Source of the DNA: JAJPXI01 sp051867655
GTDB taxonomy: Bacteria > Bacillota > Clostridia > Oscillospirales > Oscillospiraceae
Assembly: GCA_051867655.1 (NCBI GenBank)
Contig: JBJDYV010000027.1
Span: forward strand, 91,257 to 155,256
Direction of reading: 5' to 3'
Length of the DNA: 64,000 bases
The stretch's first letter is position 1. Every line of letters begins with the position of its first letter. Under the pieces are notes generated by a model. It did no database searches. It saw nothing but the letters and a program-made list of their open reading frames with translations, and was not told the origin of the DNA. The translations under genes were made by a program, and so were the position numbers. Below are positions 8,106 to 17,115 of the stretch, piece by piece.

Positions 8106-8909
8106 TCAGCCCTCCCGTTTCTTCTTTTCCAGGAAGCGCCGCTGATACTTCAGATTCGCCATGTTCGCCACCCGGCGGCTGGCGGAAAAATTGTGCAGGC
8201 CGCCCACCACACCCACAAAGGTATAGCCCTGGATAAACTTGGGCACCAGCATGGAGCGGGCCAGAGCCTTGGAGGTCTCCTGCATCTGCTCGTTCAGGTT
8301 GAAGCTGAACCACTCCTTGCGGTCGATGGCCCGACCCACCTGGTCAGCCCGCAGACTGTACTCCTTGCGCTCGTTTCCCTTGGCCAGGGCGGCGGAGAGC
8401 ACCAGCAGGATAAAGTAACGTTCCTGCTGGCTGTCATAGCGGAAGCCGTAGCGCAGGGCCGTCTGGTACACGGTGCGCAGCAGCAGGGACATCAAAATGG
8501 GGATGTCGGGTAAACCCAGGCCCAGCAGGCCCAGCACGCACCCCTCCGCCGTGGCCAGGAGGGTGGACAGCACACCGCCCAGCCGGGCGCTCTTGTAAAA
8601 CGCCTCCACCCGCTCGGCCGTGGGGTGTTCCTTCAGATAATATTCCCGGATGAACCGGTCTGCCTTCAGCTTTTTCTCCGCGATGGTGCGGCGCAACAGG
8701 CCGGTCCCCTTCTCAAAGAGTACCTGGAAGGCCTTGTAAAATGCCAGATCCATGGTGCCCACCAGCTTGGCGGGGATCTTGGCCTCGATTTTTGCCAACA
8801 GTCCCGTAGAGGGCCGTTCTTCCCGCTCACAATCAGCGAAAAGTCTGTCCTCCTTGCGGCAGATCTGATCCAGTTGTCGGTCATAATGGCGGCTGGGACT
8901 TGTTGCCAT
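8106..8909 (-). CDS. EcsC-family protein
   Basis: A 267-residue protein resembling the EcsC family (named after the third gene of the Bacillus ecs ABC-transporter locus; biochemical role unknown). Typical features are the conserved middle GGVLSTLLATAEGCVLGLLG near residues 115-134 and LGLPDIPILMSLLLRTVYQ following it, with a moderately hydrophobic glycine-rich stretch suggesting membrane association. The ATG at 8909 has AGGTGAG upstream; the frame continues 15 codons upstream but into an imperfect palindromic repeat. The gene ends 20 bases before the uvrC start, so they are probably co-transcribed. Confidence 0.8.
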   Translation of the reverse strand: MATSPSRHYDRQLDQICRKEDRLFADCEREERPSTGLLAKIEAKIPAKLVGTMDLAFYKAFQVLFEKGTGLLRRTIAEKKLKADRFIREYYLKEHPTAERVEAFYKSARLGGVLSTLLATAEGCVLGLLGLGLPDIPILMSLLLRTVYQTALRYGFRYDSQQERYFILLVLSAALAKGNERKEYSLRADQVGRAIDRKEWFSFNLNEQMQETSKALARSMLVPKFIQGYTFVGVVGGLHNFSASRRVANMANLKYQRRFLEKKKREG

Positions 8910-8923
8910 ACTGCTCACCTGTG

Positions 8924-9085
8924 AAGTAACCACTGATTCAATCGGCAAGAGCAAATTGCGAGAAATATTGCGTCAGAAAAAGGCGCGGTTTCGCAGGCGT
9001 ACTTTGTGTACGGCAAGAAGCCGCAACGCATTGATGACGCAAAATTTCCGCAAGGCGCCGCAGATGCATGAGTCAGTGGTTACTT
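8924..9085. repeat. 162-bp imperfect palindromic element (MITE-like)
   Basis: Terminal inverted repeats of 17 bases (8924-8940 and 9069-9085) differ at one position (AAGTAACCACTGATTCA against AAGTAACCACTGACTCA). Inside, TTGCGAGAAATATTGCGTCA on the left is matched by an inverted TTGCGGAAATTTTGCGTCA on the right, so most of the element can fold into one long stem with GCGTACTTTGTGTACG at the tip. It has no coding capacity. It sits between the EcsC gene ribosome binding site and the HPr terminator. It looks like a non-autonomous mobile repeat, but no second copy exists in this window to prove dispersal. Confidence 0.6.
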
Positions 9086-9091
9086 AATGGA

Positions 9092-9124
9092 AAAAGCGCC
9101 GCGCCTTTCTGGCGCGGCGCTTTT
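9092..9124 (-). terminator. intrinsic terminator after HPr gene
   Basis: AAAAGCGCCGCGCC / GGCGCGGCGCTTTT stem with TTTCT loop; T run on both sides, so it can act in both directions. It lies eight bases 3' of the HPr stop. Confidence 0.88.
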
Positions 9125-9132
9125 GTTACAGC

Positions 9133-9396
9133 TTACTCGGAGAAATTGCTGGAGATGAGCTCCACCAGAGCCTCCACGGCTTCCTTCTCGTCGGCACCAT
9201 CCGCGATCAGGTTGATGGCGGTTCCCTTCACGATACCGAGGGAGAGGACGCCCAACAGGCTCTTGGCGTTGACCCGGCGTTCGTCTTTTTCCACCCAGAT
9301 GGAGCTTTTGAACTCGTTCGCCTTCTGGATAAAGAAGGTAGCGGGTCTTGCGTGCAGACCGACCTGATTGTTCACAACCGCTTCTTTCATATACAT
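9133..9396 (-). CDS. ptsH: HPr-family phosphocarrier protein
   Basis: An 87-residue HPr. GLHARPATFFIQKA carries the phosphorylatable His (position about 16), and NAKSLLGVLSLGI carries the regulatory Ser (HPr Ser46 equivalent) phosphorylated by HPr kinase in Firmicutes. The protein therefore fits true HPr rather than Crh, which lacks the His. It shuttles phosphate from EI to PTS permeases and acts with CcpA in carbon catabolite control. ATG at 9396 is preceded by GGGGAG; a second ATG two codons later is possible. It is a single-gene unit with its own promoter (9455-9483) and terminator. No EI gene is adjacent. Confidence 0.9.
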   Translation of the reverse strand: MYMKEAVVNNQVGLHARPATFFIQKANEFKSSIWVEKDERRVNAKSLLGVLSLGIVKGTAINLIADGADEKEAVEALVELISSNFSE

Positions 9397-9454
9397 AAAG
9401 CATTTCTCCCCACGTAATGTGATGACAAAAGGTACAAAGGGTTTTCTTTCTAAT

Positions 9455-9483
9455 AGAATAGCAAATTTACGCCCAACCGTCAA
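9455..9483 (-). promoter_or_regulatory. sigma-A promoter for HPr gene
   Basis: On the minus strand TTGACG (9483-9478), 17-base spacer, TATTCT (9460-9455), about 60 bases before the HPr start. Confidence 0.7.
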
Positions 9484-9524
9484 TGATATTTTAAACAAAA
9501 AATGTAACCGATCAACGCATCTGC

Positions 9525-9702
9525 TATTTGAGTTCCACGACGGTAACACCATCCTCACGGCGCGAAGGCTTTCTGCGGAAAGCCTTCGCTTCGCTCCGGG
9601 CCGCGCCTCGCGGGGGCAACCCTGTTTCCCCCGCGGACCCCCTTCTGCCCTGCGGGGCGGACGGGGGTTTTATTTCAGCTCCACCACGGTAACACCATCC
9701 TC
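9525..9702. repeat. duplicated mutS2 3' end flanking a GC-rich hairpin insert
   Basis: A 32-base stretch at 9525-9556 is repeated at 9671-9702 with three mismatches. The right copy is the real 3' end of mutS2 (coding EDGVTVVELK and TAA). The left copy still encodes EDGVTVVELK plus TAG but is detached from any gene. Between them are 114 bases with a perfect 12-base stem (9562-9573 with 9578-9589, GCGAAGGCTTTC) and a G/C-rich tract ending in a T run that probably terminates mutS2. This looks like an insertion at the gene end that carried or created a replacement stop-codon region. Confidence 0.65.
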
Positions 9703-12042
9703 GCCTTCGCCGTAGCGGCCGGGGCGGAAGCTCTTGACGTATTTGCTGCGCTTCAGGTAGTCCCGGACGGCCTTGCGCACGGCGCCGGTGCCCTTGCCGT
9801 GGATGATGGTCACCTGGGTCAGCTTGCCCAGCATGGCGGTGTCCAGAAACAGCTCGACAGCCGCTACGGCCTCGTCGCTCATCATGCCCCGCAGGTCGAT
9901 CTCGGAGGAGGCCGCCATGGAGCGCAGCTTGCGCTCGGAGCGCTGGATGAACTTTTTGGCTTCTTTCTGGCTCTGGGTCTCCCCTTCGATCACGCGCACC
10001 TCGTCCTGCCGGGCGGAGATCTTCAGGATACCCGCCTGAAGCTGGAGCACGCCGTCCTTGCTGACGCTGAGCACGGTGGCCTGGGTGCCCATCTTCACCA
10101 GCTCCACCGTATCCCCCGCTACGGCCGGGCGGGTGGGCGGCGGTGGGGCCTCCTCCTGGCGTACACCCAGGGCATTTTCCGCCTCGTTAAGCTTATGCCG
10201 CAGGCCGGAGCGCTGGTCGTTCACCTTCTGCCAGTCGGTCTCCCTTTCCTGCTGTTTGCGCATGTCGTTCAGTTCCTTAAACGTTTCATCCGCGGTCCTC
10301 CGGGCCTCGTCGATGATCGCCCGGGCCTCGGCCTTGGCCTTTTCCACAGCCTTCTCCCGCTCATGCTCGATCTTCTGGCGGTATTCCCGGGCGGTCCTGG
10401 TGGACTCCTCCATCTCCCGGCGCAGGCGGGCGGCCTTTTCCTTCTCCTGCTCCATGGCCTGGCGCTGGGCATCCAGCTGGGTCAGCACGTCCTCAAAGCG
10501 CACGTTCTCGGCATCCAGCCGCGCGGCGGCCTTCTGAATGATATATTCGGGCAGGCCCAGCCGCTGGGAGATGGCGAAGGCGTTGGACTTGCCGGGAATA
10601 CCGATCAGCAGCCGGTAAGTGGGGGCCAGGGTCTCCACATTGAATTCGCAGGAGGCGTTCTGGACCCCCGCCGTGGTCATGGCATACACCTTCAGTTCGG
10701 CGTAGTGGGTGGTGGCGCACACCAGCGCCCCCATCTCCCGGGCGGACTCGATGATAGCGGCGGCCAGGGCCGCGCCCTCCACCGGATCGGTGCCCGCCCC
10801 CAGCTCGTCAAAGAGGATCAGCGTCTCATAGTCAGCCTCGTTCAGAATACCCACGATGTTCACCATATGGGAGGAAAAGGTGGACAGGTTCTGTGCGATG
10901 GACTGCTCGTCGCCGATGTCGGCCAGCACCCGGGAGAACACCCGCACGGTGGAGCCGTCGTCGGCGGGGATGTGCAGGCCGCACTGGGCCATCAGGGTCA
11001 GCAGGCCGAAGGTCTTCAGCGTCACCGTCTTGCCGCCGGTATTGGGGCCGGTGATCACCAGGGTATCGAACTCCTCCCCCAGCATCAGGTCGTTGGCCAC
11101 CGCCTTGTTGGGGTCCAGAAGCGGGTGGCGGGCGCGGCGCAGGTTCATCCCCTTGTCGGAGAGCCTGGGTTCCATCCCCTTCATCCGGGCGGACAGCTGG
11201 GCCCGGGCGAAGATGCAGTCGATCATGACGATCAGGTCGTAGTCCTGGGCAATATCGTCCCTGAACTGGGCGCATTCGGCAGACAGCTCGGCCAAGATGC
11301 GCTCGATCTCCTTCTCCTCCTTGGCCTCCAGCTCCCGCAGCTCGTTATTGGCCTTCACCACGCCCATGGGCTCGATGAAAAAGGTGCCGCCCGAGCCGGA
11401 CACGTCGTGGACCAGACCGGGGATGTCGTTTTTATGCTCCGACTTGACGGGCACCACGTAGCGCCCCGAGCGCTGGGTGACGATGGTCTCCTGCAGGTAC
11501 TTGGCCTGGTTGGAGGACAGCAGCTTGTTCAGAATGTCCCGCACCTTGGAGGAGGTGGCCCGGATGTGCCGGCGGATGGAGGCCAGCTCCGGGCTGGCGG
11601 CGTCGGCGATCTCGTTTTCCCCCACGATGGAGGTGGTGATCTTTTCCTCCAGGAACTTGTTGGCGGTCAGGGAGGCAAACAGATGGCTGATGACCGTCTT
11701 TTCCCCCTCGTCCAGGCCGTACTCCCGGGCGGAGCGGGCGGCGCGCAGTACGGCCGCGATATCCAGCAGCTCCCGGGTGTTCAGAGTGCCCCCCATGTCG
11801 GCCCGCTGGAGGGCGGCGCGGACCGGCTTGACCCCCGACAGACTGGGCGACCCCTTGGTGACCAGCATCTGAAAGGCGGCGCTGGTCTCCTGCAGGCGGC
11901 GCTGGACCTCGTCGGCGTCGGTGCTGGGGCGCAAAGCCAGGCAGCGCTCCTTCCCCTCCTCGGTGGACGCCTGGGCGGAGAGCATTTCAAGCACCCGGGG
12001 CAGCTCCAGGGTGCGGATGGATTTTTCAAACAGATCGGTCAT
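9670..12042 (-). CDS. mutS2: endonuclease MutS2
   Basis: A 790-residue MutS-family ATPase of the MutS2 type, acting on recombination intermediates and, in Bacillus, rescuing collided ribosomes. The Walker A GPNTGGKTVTLKTFG lies near residues 335-349 and the Walker B LILFDELGAGTDPVEGAAL near 410-428. A long charged coiled coil follows (about 520-620), and the C-terminal Smr nuclease domain contains IDLRGM and IIHGKGTGAVRK. Length is as expected. It lacks the mismatch-recognition domain I of MutS1. The start ATG has AGCGAGGG upstream. Its 3' end is duplicated just downstream, as described in the repeat entry. Confidence 0.96.
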   Translation of the reverse strand: MTDLFEKSIRTLELPRVLEMLSAQASTEEGKERCLALRPSTDADEVQRRLQETSAAFQMLVTKGSPSLSGVKPVRAALQRADMGGTLNTRELLDIAAVLRAARSAREYGLDEGEKTVISHLFASLTANKFLEEKITTSIVGENEIADAASPELASIRRHIRATSSKVRDILNKLLSSNQAKYLQETIVTQRSGRYVVPVKSEHKNDIPGLVHDVSGSGGTFFIEPMGVVKANNELRELEAKEEKEIERILAELSAECAQFRDDIAQDYDLIVMIDCIFARAQLSARMKGMEPRLSDKGMNLRRARHPLLDPNKAVANDLMLGEEFDTLVITGPNTGGKTVTLKTFGLLTLMAQCGLHIPADDGSTVRVFSRVLADIGDEQSIAQNLSTFSSHMVNIVGILNEADYETLILFDELGAGTDPVEGAALAAAIIESAREMGALVCATTHYAELKVYAMTTAGVQNASCEFNVETLAPTYRLLIGIPGKSNAFAISQRLGLPEYIIQKAAARLDAENVRFEDVLTQLDAQRQAMEQEKEKAARLRREMEESTRTAREYRQKIEHEREKAVEKAKAEARAIIDEARRTADETFKELNDMRKQQERETDWQKVNDQRSGLRHKLNEAENALGVRQEEAPPPPTRPAVAGDTVELVKMGTQATVLSVSKDGVLQLQAGILKISARQDEVRVIEGETQSQKEAKKFIQRSERKLRSMAASSEIDLRGMMSDEAVAAVELFLDTAMLGKLTQVTIIHGKGTGAVRKAVRDYLKRSKYVKSFRPGRYGEGEDGVTVVELK

Positions 12043-12127
12043 ATGCGTTCCCTCGCTTTACTGCCCCTATTTTCTCACAAATGAACGCACTTTACAAGAT
12101 TTTCTCGTCCAAAGGCAAAATCAGGGG

Positions 12128-12179
12128 TTGACATTTTTGCCGTCACGTTTATAATAACATATGAACAAACGTTCATATG
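12128..12179 (+). promoter_or_regulatory. promoter and ArsR-type operator of the metal efflux operon
   Basis: TTGACA (12128-12133), 16-base spacer, TATAAT (12150-12155). A perfect palindrome CATATGAAC-AAAC-GTTCATATG follows at 12158-12179 at the predicted start site. ArsR/SmtB repressors typically bind 12-2-12 repeats of the ATAxxTGAACAxxxxTTCAxxT kind, which this matches, so autorepression with metal release is expected. Confidence 0.85.
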
Positions 12180-12195
12180 AAGGAGTGAAGAAAAC

Positions 12196-12558
12196 ATGGC
12201 AGAACCGGAGGAACTGGCGTGCTGTGAATTCATGCACGTCCACGAGGATATCGTGGAAAAGGTCAACGCCGCAATGCCTGACGAGGAGGTCCTCTACGAC
12301 CTGGCCGAGCTGTTCAAGGTCTTCGGCGACTCCACCCGCATCCGCATCCTGTACGTCCTGTTTGAGTCGGAGATGTGTGTGTGCGACATCGCCCAGCTGC
12401 TGGGCATGAGCCAGTCGGCCATCTCCCACCAGCTGCGCTGCCTGAAGCAGAGCAAGCTGGTCAAATACCGCCGGGAGGGCAAAACCGTCTTCTACTCTCT
12501 GGCCGACGGGCATGTACGCACGATTTTAGGCCAGGGCATGGAACATATCAAGGAATAA
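12196..12558 (+). CDS. ArsR/SmtB-family metal-responsive repressor (CadC-like)
   Basis: A 120-residue winged-helix repressor. DLAELFKVFGDSTRIRILYV is the family core, and SEMCVCDIAQLLGMSQSAIS carries the alpha-3 CVC metal ligands followed by the recognition helix. The N-terminal ELACCEFMHVHED supplies extra Cys and His residues, as in CadC-type sensors of Cd, Pb or Zn. There is also HVRTI and the final GMEHIKE, which could form the alpha-5 Zn site (inference). ATG at 12196 has AAGGAGTG upstream. It lies directly downstream of its palindromic operator and upstream of the HMA protein and P-type ATPase, which it most likely regulates. Confidence 0.92.
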   Translation: MAEPEELACCEFMHVHEDIVEKVNAAMPDEEVLYDLAELFKVFGDSTRIRILYVLFESEMCVCDIAQLLGMSQSAISHQLRCLKQSKLVKYRREGKTVFYSLADGHVRTILGQGMEHIKE

Positions 12559-12594
12559 TATCCGCAACGCGGCTATTATATTTTGATTTCAGCC

Positions 12595-12668
12595 CTTTTC
12601 CTCGCCCCTGCCGGGGCAACCGGAAAAGATGGCGAATAATCCCATGCAGACTTCGCTTGCATGGGATC
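12595..12668. repeat. paired hairpins between repressor and HMA gene
   Basis: Two inverted repeats in the 132-base gap: CTTTTCC...GGAAAAG enclosing GCCCCTGCCGGGGC (12595-12628), and ATCCCATGCA/TGCATGGGAT (12639-12667). Neither has a clear T run. They may be mRNA processing or stability elements, or REP-like remnants. Confidence 0.45.
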
Positions 12669-12690
12669 ATATAAAGAGGGGGAACCTGCA

Positions 12691-12909
12691 ATGAAAAAGA
12701 CATTCAAGCTGACCGATCTGGACTGCGCCAACTGCGCCGCCAAGATGGAAAACGGCATCAAGAAGCTGGACGGGGTAAACGATGCCACCGTCAGCTTTCT
12801 GACCCAGAAGATGACCGTGGACGCCGACGACGCGCGGTTTGATGACATTATGAAGCAGGTGGTCAAGCTCTGCAAAAAGATCGAGCCGGACTGCGTCATC
12901 AATCTATAA
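12691..12909 (+). CDS. heavy-metal-associated (HMA) domain protein
   Basis: A 72-residue ferredoxin-like HMA domain with the metal-binding CxxC in LDCANCAAKMENG (residues about 8-20). Free-standing HMA proteins act as cytoplasmic metallochaperones that deliver metal to P-type ATPases. Here it replaces the N-terminal HMA domain missing from the pump encoded 14 bases downstream. The D before the motif (DCANC) is typical of Zn/Cd/Pb pumps rather than Cu pumps, which usually have GMTCxxC (family knowledge). Extra C-terminal Cys residues (KLCKKIEPDC) could add ligands. ATG at 12691 follows AAAGAGGGGGAA. Confidence 0.9.
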   Translation: MKKTFKLTDLDCANCAAKMENGIKKLDGVNDATVSFLTQKMTVDADDARFDDIMKQVVKLCKKIEPDCVINL

Positions 12910-12923
12910 AGAGGGTGGCTTTT

Positions 12924-14771
<1,848 letters not shown>

Positions 14772-14783
14772 CAAGATCCGTTT

Positions 14784-14820
14784 GGGCGCGGTGCGAAATT
14801 GCACCGCGCCCATTTTTCTT
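14784..14820 (+). terminator. intrinsic terminator of metal efflux operon
   Basis: GGGCGCGGTGC / GCACCGCGCCC stem with GAAATT loop and ATTTTTCTT tail. The next promoter -35 begins inside the T run. Confidence 0.92.
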
Positions 14821-14869
14821 GACAAAGTCGGTCTAATTGATTAGAATGACAGTGTACTAACCTATTAGA
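14819..14869 (+). promoter_or_regulatory. blaI promoter with two BlaI-type operators
   Basis: TTGACA (14819-14824), 17-base spacer, TAGAAT (14842-14847). Two half-site pairs with identical spacing overlap or follow the -10: CTAATTGATTAG (14833-14844) and CTAACCTATTAG (14857-14868). These are the likely BlaI binding sites. Confidence 0.8.
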
Positions 14870-14884
14870 ATGGAGGAATGTCCC

Positions 14885-15235
14885 ATGTCCACGCCGAAGA
14901 TCTTTGAAAGCGAATACCGCTTCTGCCTGATCCTCTGGGACCACGAGCCGGTAAAAAGCTCCGAACTGGCCCGGCTGTGCAAGGAAAAGCTGGGCTGGTC
15001 AAAAACGACCACCTACACCGTCATCAAGCGTCTGAGCGACCGGGGCGTGCTGAAAAATGAAAACACCATCGTGACCTCGTTGATCTCCAAAGAGGAAGCC
15101 CAGCTCAGCGAGCTGGACGAGCTGGTGGAAAAGAAATTTGAGGGTTCCCTGCCCGCCTTCATCGCCGCCTTTGCCCGGCGTCAGGAGCTGTCTGACACGG
15201 AAATCGAGGAGATCCGGCGCATCATTGAGAAATAG
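14885..15235 (+). CDS. blaI: BlaI/MecI-family transcriptional repressor
   Basis: A 116-residue winged-helix repressor. The N-terminal half (EYRFCLILWDHEPVKSSELA, WSKTTTYTVIKRLSDRGVL) is the BlaI/CopY DNA-binding domain, and the C-terminal helices dimerise. In this family the partner metalloprotease, encoded next, cleaves or inactivates the repressor on a membrane signal. The ATG at 14885 has AATGGAGG upstream; an ATG at 14870 overlaps the second operator and ribosome binding site and is rejected. No beta-lactamase or PBP gene lies nearby, so the regulon may be only these two genes plus distant targets. Confidence 0.9.
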   Translation: MSTPKIFESEYRFCLILWDHEPVKSSELARLCKEKLGWSKTTTYTVIKRLSDRGVLKNENTIVTSLISKEEAQLSELDELVEKKFEGSLPAFIAAFARRQELSDTEIEEIRRIIEK

Positions 15236-15244
15236 GAGGGCTTT

Positions 15245-17053
15245 ATGGAAGCGTTGTTTTTGAAGCTGGTCAACCTGAGCATCACGGCAAGCTGGCTGGT
15301 CCTGGCCGTTCTGGTGCTGCGGCTCATCTTCCGGAAAGCACCCCGGTGGATCTTCTGCCTGCTCTGGGGCCTTGTGGCACTGCGCCTGGTCTGTCCCGTC
15401 TCCCTGGAGAGCACCCTGAGTCTGATCCCCAGTGCCGAGACCATTCCGGCAAACATTGTCACCGAAGCCGCACCGGTCATCGACAGCGGCATTCCTGTCC
15501 TCGATCAGGCCGTCAACCCTGTCATTTCCACAAGCCTTGCACCGGCGCCGCTGGCCAGCGCGAACCCGCTGCAGATCGTGACCTTTATCGCATCCCGGGT
15601 CTGGCTCGCTGGCCTCGCCGCTCTGCTCCTCTACTCCGCCGTCAGCTTCCTTTTGCTGAAGCGCCGTATGCGGGCGGCGACCCTCCTGCGGGACAATATC
15701 CGCCAGAGCGACAGGACCGACTCCCCCTTTGTGCTGGGTTTTTTCCGGCCCGTGATCTATCTGCCCTACTCCGTCAGCGGCGGGGACCTGGAGTATGTGC
15801 TCGCCCATGAACGGGCGCACATCAGGCGGGGTGACCACTGGTGGAAGCCCCTCGGCTTTCTCATTCTCGCGGTCTACTGGTTCAATCCCCTGATGTGGCT
15901 GGCCTACGTTCTGTTCTGCCGGGACATCGAGCTGGCCTGCGACGAAAAGGTCATCGCGGACATGGAGCAGGACGACCGCCGGGCCTATTCCACCGCCCTG
16001 CTGAACTGCAGCATCCGCCGCCGCTCTCTCGCCGCAAGCCCCCTGGCCTTCGGCGAGGTAGGGGTAAAGGACCGGGTGAAAAGCGTGATGAACTACAAAA
16101 AGCCCGCCTTCTGGATCATCCTCGTCGCTTTGCTGGCCTGCGCGGCGGCGGCGGTGTGCTTCCTGACGGTGCCCAAAGATTCTTACCCCCGCACGGAGGA
16201 GATCACCGGAATCCCCGCGCCCCAGGGCGGCGCCGATCCTTACAAAAATCTGGAACCCGCCGAGCGCGCCGCGGCGTTCCTGGAAAACGCCGACATGATG
16301 TCCTACGAATTCACTCCCATCCTCATGTACGGAACCTATATCGTTCCCGTCATGGAGTACACCTCCCGCACTGTTGTTCTTCCGGACCAGCCTTCCGGGG
16401 GATATACATTCGATCGTACCGACATGATGCTGACGTATCTGCACGATTTTGATCTCTCCTCACTGGAGCCGCTGGATTCCGAAAAGCTGGAAGCTTTTGA
16501 GACCAATGCTTCCGTCTCCGGTCTCATCCACGTGGGCAACGCCCGGTGCCGGGTCGCGGTGTGGTATGACCAAAAACCGGCCGAGGGTCAGGATTTCAAC
16601 ACTGCGCTGGTGTTCACCTTCTCCGACGGGATCATGTGCGGTTTTGACGGAGGCGTACAGGGCAGCGGTGCCGCAGATATTCATTCCGCAATCGAAATCG
16701 CCGGTGATGTCCGAACTTATGCCTTGACTGACACGGACGGGCATCTGACTGTGACCCGGCTGTCCACCGGGGAAAGCCGCCGATCCTCCAACTACTTCTC
16801 GGCGTTCCTGGCGTGTATTTTTGACAACACCGTCCTGCTCGCTCCCAAGGCGGAGGACCCGGGCGGACAGTTTGACTGGCAGGTCTCCATCGAGGGCGGA
16901 GCGACATACCTGTTTGACGCGGAAAACCTGTTGATCCAAACGGAAAATGGGCAGGTCTACCCCATCGGCGGCTTTGAGGAAAGCTCGGAAGGCAGTTGGC
17001 CCATGGAGACAACGATCCGCGCCGCGGTTTTAAACGGCTTCGATGTGTCGTAA
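15245..17053 (+). CDS. M56-family (BlaR1-like) membrane metallopeptidase
   Basis: A 602-residue protein. Four N-terminal hydrophobic helices surround a zinc protease site, HERAH at residues 188-192, with the downstream Glu in FCRDIELACDEK (about 224-235). Another membrane segment near 287-308 leads to a roughly 290-residue extracytoplasmic domain. This C-terminal domain lacks the SxxK and KTG motifs of the BlaR1 penicillin sensor, so the signal is unknown and probably not a beta-lactam. It starts nine bases after blaI. By analogy the protease inactivates BlaI when the outer domain senses its ligand. Confidence 0.87.
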   Translation: MEALFLKLVNLSITASWLVLAVLVLRLIFRKAPRWIFCLLWGLVALRLVCPVSLESTLSLIPSAETIPANIVTEAAPVIDSGIPVLDQAVNPVISTSLAPAPLASANPLQIVTFIASRVWLAGLAALLLYSAVSFLLLKRRMRAATLLRDNIRQSDRTDSPFVLGFFRPVIYLPYSVSGGDLEYVLAHERAHIRRGDHWWKPLGFLILAVYWFNPLMWLAYVLFCRDIELACDEKVIADMEQDDRRAYSTALLNCSIRRRSLAASPLAFGEVGVKDRVKSVMNYKKPAFWIILVALLACAAAAVCFLTVPKDSYPRTEEITGIPAPQGGADPYKNLEPAERAAAFLENADMMSYEFTPILMYGTYIVPVMEYTSRTVVLPDQPSGGYTFDRTDMMLTYLHDFDLSSLEPLDSEKLEAFETNASVSGLIHVGNARCRVAVWYDQKPAEGQDFNTALVFTFSDGIMCGFDGGVQGSGAADIHSAIEIAGDVRTYALTDTDGHLTVTRLSTGESRRSSNYFSAFLACIFDNTVLLAPKAEDPGGQFDWQVSIEGGATYLFDAENLLIQTENGQVYPIGGFEESSEGSWPMETTIRAAVLNGFDVS

Positions 17054-17075
17054 AACCAGCCGCAAATATGAGTTT

Positions 17076-17115
17076 GAGGTCAGGACCCGCGCCGGGTCCT
17101 GACCTCGTTCTGTTT
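17076..17115 (+). terminator. terminator after M56 peptidase gene
   Basis: GAGGTCAGGACCC / GGGTCCTGACCTC stem followed by GTTCTGTTT. It lies between convergent genes and overlaps the 3' end of the reductase gene by two bases. Confidence 0.75.

Noticed and set aside
9799..12084. 761-codon plus-strand frame opposite mutS2
   Set aside because: Low-complexity Gly/His/Leu/Gln product, no start signal; mutS2 on the other strand has all family motifs.
15245..17053. Beta-lactam sensor BlaR1
   Set aside because: The metallopeptidase part fits, but the outer domain has no SxxK or KTG motif, so resistance function is not supported.
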